DNA of 40,577 nt from JANNVZ01 sp046155615 (lineage in GTDB: Bacteria; Bacteroidota; Bacteroidia; Flavobacteriales_D; Sanyastnellaceae), in the NCBI GenBank assembly GCA_046155615.1, contig JBJXFP010000146.1, positions 1 through 40,577 of the forward strand, given 5' to 3'. Shown in pieces: positions 35,470 to 40,577 of the stretch (its first letter is position 1; each line of letters opens with the position of its first letter). A program made the position numbers and the translations under genes. The notes beneath the pieces were generated by a model, which was not told where the DNA came from, ran no database searches, and saw only the letters and a program-made list of their open reading frames with translations.

Positions 35470-35491
35470 TCTCATACTTCACTCATCCACA

Positions 35492-36505
35492 ATGAAAATG
35501 ATGACACAGTTTTCCTTTTTCACCTTAACACTGCTGCTGGCAATAGCAGCACACCAATTGCCGGCCCAGACATGCAGCCCCACTGGCAATGTGGTCATCT
35601 ACTCTAACTACGATGGTGGTATTATCAACATCAATTGCAACCTGAACATCAGCAACCTGAAAATAGGAGTGTGCACTTATGAGAATGTGGAGATAAACAT
35701 TACGGGGCCATTTGCGGGCAATGTGACAGAGGTGATCTATGCCGGATATGAAGGCGACAATGACAACTGCAATCAGGGAGTGAATAGCACAACGATAAGT
35801 GGAGTGCCCGTGAACATTACCTCTATCCTTTTTGCTCCACCTGCTACACTGGCTGATCCTGATGGCTATGGCAGCATCATCTGCGGATATAGTTGTGGTG
35901 ATGGAAGTCAGGGCGGCTGCAATACTGCTGCGCAAGTAGTGGACTACTTCATGGATCAGTTTGGCGGCACGCTGCGCACCTTCCACACACAGTATGGCTG
36001 CTGGGAAGGCGATGTGTTCAACACAGGTGATAGCGACTGCTGCGGACTGCCACAGCCTGAATTGAATACATACTTTACCGTCAGCGACCCCATTGTCTGT
36101 CTCGGGCAGTGCATCAACTTCAGTGATATGACCGCAGGTGCTAATGACTGGGATTGGACCTTTGAAGGCGCAGCAATAAGCAACAGCGGGCAGGAGAATC
36201 CTACTAACATCTGCTACACTACCCTTGGCGCGCAAACGGCCACCCTCACTGCCAGCGATGGCAACCTGAGCGGCACCTATAGTGTGCAGATACAAGTATT
36301 GGACTGTGGCCTAAGTGGTGGCACACCCGGCTGCACCTACCCCAATGCAATAAACTATGACCCGGATGCTAACACAGATGATGGCTCGTGCTTCTACTAC
36401 CCATGCTCTGACTCATGCCCGGGCGACTTGAATGAGGATGGCATTGTCAGCGTAAGCGACTTGATTATCTTCATTGCATTGTATGGATTGCCTTGTCCCG
36501 AGTAA
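35492..36505 (+). CDS. Secreted PKD protein ending in an EF-hand/dockerin-like motif
   Basis: From the ATG at 35492 the protein has 337 residues and a signal peptide (MKMMTQFSFFTLTLLLAIAA, cleaved after LPAQ); an ATG 78 bp upstream would precede the promoter box. The N-terminal 180 residues are cysteine-rich and unassigned. A PKD-like module follows at about 185-265 (IVCLGQCINFSDMTAGANDW). Next comes GCTYPNAINYDPDANTDDGS, a short Cys-bracketed repeat common in secreted Bacteroidota proteins. The last 20 residues contain DLNEDGIVSVSDLIIFIALY, an EF-hand-like calcium loop as in dockerins. No standard type A or type B sorting domain is present, so how it stays on the cell, if it does, is unclear. 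Confidence 0.87.
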   Translation: MKMMTQFSFFTLTLLLAIAAHQLPAQTCSPTGNVVIYSNYDGGIININCNLNISNLKIGVCTYENVEINITGPFAGNVTEVIYAGYEGDNDNCNQGVNSTTISGVPVNITSILFAPPATLADPDGYGSIICGYSCGDGSQGGCNTAAQVVDYFMDQFGGTLRTFHTQYGCWEGDVFNTGDSDCCGLPQPELNTYFTVSDPIVCLGQCINFSDMTAGANDWDWTFEGAAISNSGQENPTNICYTTLGAQTATLTASDGNLSGTYSVQIQVLDCGLSGGTPGCTYPNAINYDPDANTDDGSCFYYPCSDSCPGDLNEDGIVSVSDLIIFIALYGLPCPE

Positions 36506-36556
36506 GTGTTGCCGTACTACCTACCCGATGATTTACTCAAAGCAAATTGTGTCCAA

Positions 36557-36564
36557 TACTTTTG
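36557..36564 (+). promoter_or_regulatory. -7 box very close to the LamG/kelch start codon
   Basis: TACTTTTG matches TAnnTTTG and ends only 4 bp before the ATG at 36569. If used, transcription would begin at or just past the start codon, giving a leaderless mRNA or a slightly later start. The match may also be chance. Confidence 0.35.
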
Positions 36565-36568
36565 ACCC

Positions 36569-38746
36569 ATGAACAGAAATCGCTTACTCATTCTTTTTGT
36601 ATTCATTGTTGCAACACACTTCTGCGTTGCCCAACTCCCCACCGATTCCCTCCGCGCCCATTATTCTTTTTCCAACAATCTTCTCGATGTTTCGGGAAAT
36701 GAAAATCACATCACGCAGGGAAGCGGAATTTTTGCCACCGACCGATTTGGAAATGCAAGCAGCTCATTGCAACTGGATGGTGTAGCTGATTCACTCACTT
36801 TTCCCATTGCAGAATTTTCTCCCATTCAAAATGATTTTACCATTTCACTTTGGTACAAAACCAATTCGCCACAGGTAATGAGTTTGTTTTCATCACATGA
36901 ATTTCCAACCGACACAACAGAAAATTTTGAAGTGGAACTGAACAGCAACAACCTGTATTATCTCGAAAACAATCCTTCCATTTGGTACCAGACTTATACA
37001 CGTTGGAACGGAAACGGCAATGCAGGCAATGCATTGGTAGAAGGTGCTCCGGGTGTTTTTACAAAAGGCGAATGGTGCATGATGGCAGTGCAACGCGAAG
37101 CCGATACACTGCGCGTGTTTCGCAATCATGTCCTCTACGCCCAGAGCACCGATTTCTTTTACGGTGGTGTGTTGGGTGCTGCACTTGATTTGGTGATGTC
37201 TGCATTTCCTAATCGTTTCAAAGGCACAGTGGACGACATTCGTTTTTACAACCGGGCACTTTCTCAGGCAGAAATTGATTTACTCTATTTCGAAAATCAG
37301 GCGTTTGTTTTTGTTGCGCCAAAACCAACTGACGCTTTTGTGCAGGGAATGAATGTGCTGGCATATTGGGAGTATGACGACACACAAGTCAGCGATTCCA
37401 TCAATGTGGAATTTCGAATTGATGGTGGTGCTTGGCAACCCGCCATTCATTCGCACATGGCGTATGAATACTACACTTATATAGATATGAGTTTCCCTGC
37501 AGGAACAGAAGTGGAAGTGCGAGTTACGGATGTTGCGAATCCATTGCTCACTGCTTCGTCAGGAACTTTTGAAGTGAGTGAATACACGTGGGTGGAAGTG
37601 AACAACAGTCTTCCATTCACTGCGCGCGATGGTTCCGGTTTACTCAATTACAACAACAAGATGTGGCTGCTCGGTGGTTGGGACCCGCCCTACCATCCGC
37701 CCAATTACACGCACAACGAAATATGGAGTTCTGTTGATGGTGCCAACTGGAATTACGAAGGCGATGCCGCATGGGAAGGGCGGCACATTAGCGGATGGAT
37801 GGTATATGACAATGCGATGTGGTTGGTAGGCAGCGACCCGCAAGCCGGTTGTTTGCGCGATGTGTGGCGAAGCACGGATGGAGTGAATTGGGAATTGATT
37901 CTCGATACCATTCCGGAATATGCACCACGGTACAACGCATGTTATGCTCCTCTTGCCGACCGCATGTTGATGTACGGTGGCGAACCATGCGGTGTAGCTT
38001 GGCAAGGTCACGGACTTAATGATGTGTGGACAAGTGAAGATGGAATTGCGTGGACACAACTTGAAAACACGACATGGCACGGCCGAGGAATGCAGTTGAA
38101 CAATTGTGTGGATGACGAAGGCAACTCCTGGTTTCTTGGCGGCTCGAATGATGCAGACAGGCGCTCGTACAACGAAGTGTGGAAAACAACAGACGGAACA
38201 GAGTGGACTTTAGTAAATGAATCTGCACCGTGGACGGGCCGCTACTGGCACACCGTGGCATGGTTCGATAGCAAGATGTGGTTGCTCTCAGGCATGGCCA
38301 CCGGAACCGAAATGGGCGATGCCTGGTATTCTGAAGATGGAATTGATTGGAAAGAACTAAAAGCCCCACTGGAAAATTCTCCTGCAGGAAGTCGTCATGC
38401 ACTATCAACCACAGTGTATGATAACGCGCTTTGGTATATGTGTGGCGTTGGGACCAACAATGTGTGGAAGATTGTGGATGCATTTGAAACGCACATTGAA
38501 GAAGAAGTGAAGGAAGAAATACTCATCGCCATTCCCAATCCAGCTGACGGCTCTTGCACAGTACAAATTCCAGCAAATTGCATGGGCTATTCACTTTGTT
38601 TGTACGACATCACCGGGCGTTGCATTTCTTGTATGGAAATAGAATCATCTCAGCACACCATCAGCCTCGCTGAGCTGAATGCTGGCGTGTATTTGGTGCA
38701 AGTGAACAATCCGCTGAAGTCATCTGTGCTTGTTGTAAAAAGATAA
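36569..38746 (+). CDS. LamG and kelch-like secreted protein with T9SS type A sorting domain
   Basis: A 725-residue protein with a signal peptide (LLILFVFIVATHFCVAQ). Residues about 25-240 form a concanavalin-like LamG domain (LRAHYSFSNNLLDVSGNENH, then VDDIRFYNRALSQAEIDLLY). Residues about 340-640 hold five or six kelch-like repeats with the pattern MWLLGG...W.S.DG..W (MWLLGGWDPPY, WRSTDGVNWEL, WTSEDGIAWTQ, WKTTDGTEWTL, WYSEDGIDWKE), likely a beta-propeller. The last 80 residues (IAIPNPADGSCTVQIP, then LYDITGR, ending LNAGVYLVQV) are a type A T9SS C-terminal domain. It probably binds glycans or other surface ligands. The order of modules is clear; the function is inferred. Confidence 0.93.
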   Translation: MNRNRLLILFVFIVATHFCVAQLPTDSLRAHYSFSNNLLDVSGNENHITQGSGIFATDRFGNASSSLQLDGVADSLTFPIAEFSPIQNDFTISLWYKTNSPQVMSLFSSHEFPTDTTENFEVELNSNNLYYLENNPSIWYQTYTRWNGNGNAGNALVEGAPGVFTKGEWCMMAVQREADTLRVFRNHVLYAQSTDFFYGGVLGAALDLVMSAFPNRFKGTVDDIRFYNRALSQAEIDLLYFENQAFVFVAPKPTDAFVQGMNVLAYWEYDDTQVSDSINVEFRIDGGAWQPAIHSHMAYEYYTYIDMSFPAGTEVEVRVTDVANPLLTASSGTFEVSEYTWVEVNNSLPFTARDGSGLLNYNNKMWLLGGWDPPYHPPNYTHNEIWSSVDGANWNYEGDAAWEGRHISGWMVYDNAMWLVGSDPQAGCLRDVWRSTDGVNWELILDTIPEYAPRYNACYAPLADRMLMYGGEPCGVAWQGHGLNDVWTSEDGIAWTQLENTTWHGRGMQLNNCVDDEGNSWFLGGSNDADRRSYNEVWKTTDGTEWTLVNESAPWTGRYWHTVAWFDSKMWLLSGMATGTEMGDAWYSEDGIDWKELKAPLENSPAGSRHALSTTVYDNALWYMCGVGTNNVWKIVDAFETHIEEEVKEEILIAIPNPADGSCTVQIPANCMGYSLCLYDITGRCISCMEIESSQHTISLAELNAGVYLVQVNNPLKSSVLVVKR

Positions 38747-38758
38747 TTGCCATCTTCG
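38730..38758 (+). promoter_or_regulatory. Possible promoter of the deiminase gene
   Basis: TTG at 38730-38732 and CATCTTCG at 38751-38758 are 18 bp apart. The second box differs from TAnnTTCG at its first base. It overlaps the last codons of the upstream gene and ends 22 bp before the ATG at 38781. Confidence 0.38.
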
Positions 38759-38780
38759 CAAGCAATAATTTCTTCTGACA

Positions 38781-40115
38781 ATGAAATTTCATTTCGCAGT
38801 ACTCACACTGTTGTTTTTAGCCAAACATTCTTGCGCACAAAACATAGTGTACACCATGCCCGCTGAACACACAATGCATGAAGGCACGTGGCTGCAATGG
38901 CCGCACAATCATTTGTATGGCCCATGGTATATCGAAGACCTTGAGCCAACATTTCTTCAAATGACGGAGGCGCTAATCGTTGGAGAAAAGGTGCACATCA
39001 TACTGTATGATGAAAATGAACTTGACTACATCACAGCACTTTTTGATGATGAGAATATTCCAACCACCAACATTGATTTCTACTTACATGAAAACAACGA
39101 TTGCTGGGTGCGCGATAACGGCCCCATTTTCGTTTTTGATGAAGAAGAAAATTTGACCACACTCGATTGGGGTTTTAATGGATGGGGTGGCGAACACCCG
39201 TACCAATTGTGCGATCCCATTCCTGCTTTGATAGCTGCTGACATAGAAGTGCCGGTGGTTGATCTAAGTGCTGTAGTACTTGAGGGAGGTGCTGTAGAAG
39301 TAGATGGCAACGGAACATTTCTCGCCACAAAAAGCTCCATCATAAACGATGATCGCAATCCAAACTTGACACAAGGACAAATAGAAAACTACCTCACAGA
39401 AAATTTGGGCGTCACAAATTTTATTTGGCTTGAAGGAGTAGAAGGCCTCGAAGTAACCGATATGCACATCGATGGTTTTGCCCGATTCCATGAAGGCAAT
39501 ACAATAGTAACTATGAGCGATGATGACCTTGCTTATTGGGAGGTCCCATCTGATGACATCACCACTTTGTTCACCGCTACCAATGTGGATGGCGAAGGAT
39601 TCAACTTTGTGCTATTGCCACTTACACAAAATAACGTTGTAACTACCTGGAATGAAAGCGTGCAGTTTCGTGGTTCGTATGTGAACTACTACATTGGCAA
39701 CACCGTGGTGCTTGTGCCCACATATAACGATCCGATGGATGCAGTGGCAATGGATATAATTCAGGATATTTTTCCAACGCGCACTGTTGTTGGTGTGGAT
39801 TGCCGCAATTTGTTTTATGGCGGTGGCATGGTGCATTGTGTTACCCAACAACAGCCTTTCAGCGCTGGATTCAACACAGTATTCGAAAGTGAAGATGGTA
39901 GTGATAAACAGATACAGATTTTTCCAAATCCTTGCGAATCGTTCATGCAACTGCAAGGTGCAGTGCCTAATTCGGAGTATGAAATTTTTGATACAACGGG
40001 CAGACTAATAGTCCGTTCAAATCTGTACAACACTGCTATTGATGTACGCTTACTTGAATCTGGCTGCTATCTATTGAAGAATGGAAATTCCGTTTCATCC
40101 TTCATCAAGTTATAG
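38781..40115 (+). CDS. Secreted agmatine deiminase family enzyme with T9SS type A sorting domain
   Basis: A 444-residue protein with a signal peptide (MKFHFAVLTLLFLAKHSCAQ) and a full PAD_porph / agmatine deiminase fold. MPAEHTMHEGTWLQWP is the family opening. WVRDNGP lies at 109-115, NGWGGE near 133, LEGGAVEVDG near 168, DMHIDGFARF with His229 and Asp231, and GGGMVHCVTQQQP with the catalytic cysteine at 353. These motifs match agmatine deiminases (agmatine to N-carbamoylputrescine) better than protein-arginine deiminases. From 380 the sequence IQIFPNPCESFMQ begins a type A sorting domain that ends in FIKL. A cytoplasmic-type enzyme moved to the cell surface is unusual, so the substrate may be free agmatine, peptide arginine or something else. 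Confidence 0.93.
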   Translation: MKFHFAVLTLLFLAKHSCAQNIVYTMPAEHTMHEGTWLQWPHNHLYGPWYIEDLEPTFLQMTEALIVGEKVHIILYDENELDYITALFDDENIPTTNIDFYLHENNDCWVRDNGPIFVFDEEENLTTLDWGFNGWGGEHPYQLCDPIPALIAADIEVPVVDLSAVVLEGGAVEVDGNGTFLATKSSIINDDRNPNLTQGQIENYLTENLGVTNFIWLEGVEGLEVTDMHIDGFARFHEGNTIVTMSDDDLAYWEVPSDDITTLFTATNVDGEGFNFVLLPLTQNNVVTTWNESVQFRGSYVNYYIGNTVVLVPTYNDPMDAVAMDIIQDIFPTRTVVGVDCRNLFYGGGMVHCVTQQQPFSAGFNTVFESEDGSDKQIQIFPNPCESFMQLQGAVPNSEYEIFDTTGRLIVRSNLYNTAIDVRLLESGCYLLKNGNSVSSFIKL

Positions 40116-40116
40116 T

Positions 40117-40482
40117 TCATTTTTTTGATTTCGCTTTGGCGTCATTTTCCTTCACCCTGAACTTCACAATTTCAGTAATGAGTTTCAGCGGCATTGGTTC
40201 GCTGAGCGGAAATTGAACTGAGCCTTTGCCTTGTTTGTATTTAGAAAGTTGCGCAGCAAATGCTTCATGGCCTGCAGGTGTGGCATAAAAGCCAATATGG
40301 CTTTTGAAAGCTGCGAAATGCACCAAATTTCCTTTGAGATAAAAAGTTGGAATAGCGTAGCTGATTATCTCAACTGCATCGGGTTCAGCCTTTGCGATGG
40401 TGGAGCGCACTTGCTGCAATACTTCTTGCACATCTGCGGGCTGCATCCGTATGTAGTCTTCTATGGTTTCAGGCTTTGTCAT
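40117..40482 (-). CDS. DUF1801 (YdhG-like) protein
   Basis: A 121-residue cytoplasmic protein. It carries the DUF1801 signature PETIEDYIRMQPADVQEVLQ, then AIPTFYLKGNLVHFAAFKSH, then HIGFYATPAG, and ends in a basic tail (NDAKAKSKK). Members such as B. subtilis YdhG have been linked to iron handling (as an iron chaperone), but most have no proven role. It begins 12 bp after the stop of the PhnB-like gene and likely shares its transcript. Its stop lies one base beyond the stop of the deiminase gene on the other strand, so the two genes converge. Confidence 0.9.
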   Translation of the reverse strand: MTKPETIEDYIRMQPADVQEVLQQVRSTIAKAEPDAVEIISYAIPTFYLKGNLVHFAAFKSHIGFYATPAGHEAFAAQLSKYKQGKGSVQFPLSEPMPLKLITEIVKFRVKENDAKAKSKK

Positions 40483-40494
40483 TGGGTTTGAATA

Positions 40495-40577
40495 TCAGCC
40501 ATTGTACGCCTTCTCCAAATCAGCTATGATGAGCTTTCTCATTTGCAACATAGCCTGCACAGCACGACCACTCTTTT
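40495..40577 (-). CDS. PhnB-like VOC protein, C-terminal end only
   Basis: Only the last 27 codons are in the window; the gene continues past the right edge. The reading frame gives GRAVQAMLQMRKLIIADLEK followed by AYNG and a TGA at 40495-40497. The pattern M.KLDI..LE.AY.G is the usual C-terminus of PhnB-type / 3-demethylubiquinone-like VOC proteins. With so little sequence the family call is moderate. It would be the first gene of a two-gene transcript with the DUF1801 gene. Confidence 0.6.
   Translation of the reverse strand, partial: KSGRAVQAMLQMRKLIIADLEKAYNG

Noticed and set aside
36300..36505. C-terminus of the PKD / EF-hand-like protein as a type A or B T9SS domain
   Set aside because: It lacks the NP / GVY..QV pattern of type A and the TPDGDG / NRWG pattern of type B.

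Overview
The window looks like a chromosomal piece of a Bacteroidota bacterium. The reasons are several large secreted proteins with type IX secretion (T9SS) C-terminal sorting domains, a PorP/SprF membrane protein, Bacteroidota-type promoter motifs (TAnnTTTG or TAnnTTCG), almost no Shine-Dalgarno sites, an S16 protein with a long acidic tail, and a BT_3928-like MauE/DoxX protein. I cannot name the genus. The sequence carries no rRNA or tRNA gene that I could recognise.

Layout. 1-10,840 (all minus strand): the 5' part of a large choice-of-anchor-L surface protein cut by the window edge, thioredoxin reductase, a small conserved unknown, a PorP/SprF protein just downstream of a 1159-residue T9SS type B adhesin, a small exported beta-rich protein and an NTF2-VOC fusion. 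10,900-23,700: mostly housekeeping genes, namely rpsP with a strong terminator, an exported S41 peptidase, a type II NADH dehydrogenase, a di-haem cytochrome lipoprotein, a tightly overlapping upp / membrane protein / yjjG cassette, a MauE-type membrane protein with a C-terminal extension, an alpha/beta hydrolase, a small exported protein and an SF2 helicase.

23,650-28,250 is the oddest part. Three copies of one composite repeat lie within 4 kb. Each has a conserved head with a hairpin, one to four complete 31-bp tandem units, a conserved GCGGCACGGCCC box and a simple-repeat tail of octamers or heptamers. The copies bracket two GC-rich genes: a 309-residue unknown and a MATE transporter. A strongly AT-rich gene-free island of about 450 bp sits between them. 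This family is my best candidate for something undescribed.

28,254-40,115 (plus strand) is a run of secreted proteins: a 2363-residue PKD/Ig-like type B adhesin, a PKD protein ending in an EF-hand-like motif, a LamG plus kelch-like type A protein, and a secreted agmatine-deiminase-family enzyme with a type A sorting domain. The right edge holds a DUF1801 protein and the tail of a PhnB-like VOC protein on the minus strand.

How the genes fit together. The PorP/SprF protein probably serves the adjacent type B adhesin. The other T9SS cargo is scattered, and the core Por/Gld secretion genes are outside the window. upp and yjjG point to pyrimidine salvage and clean-up. All functions are inferred from sequence reading, with no database search.
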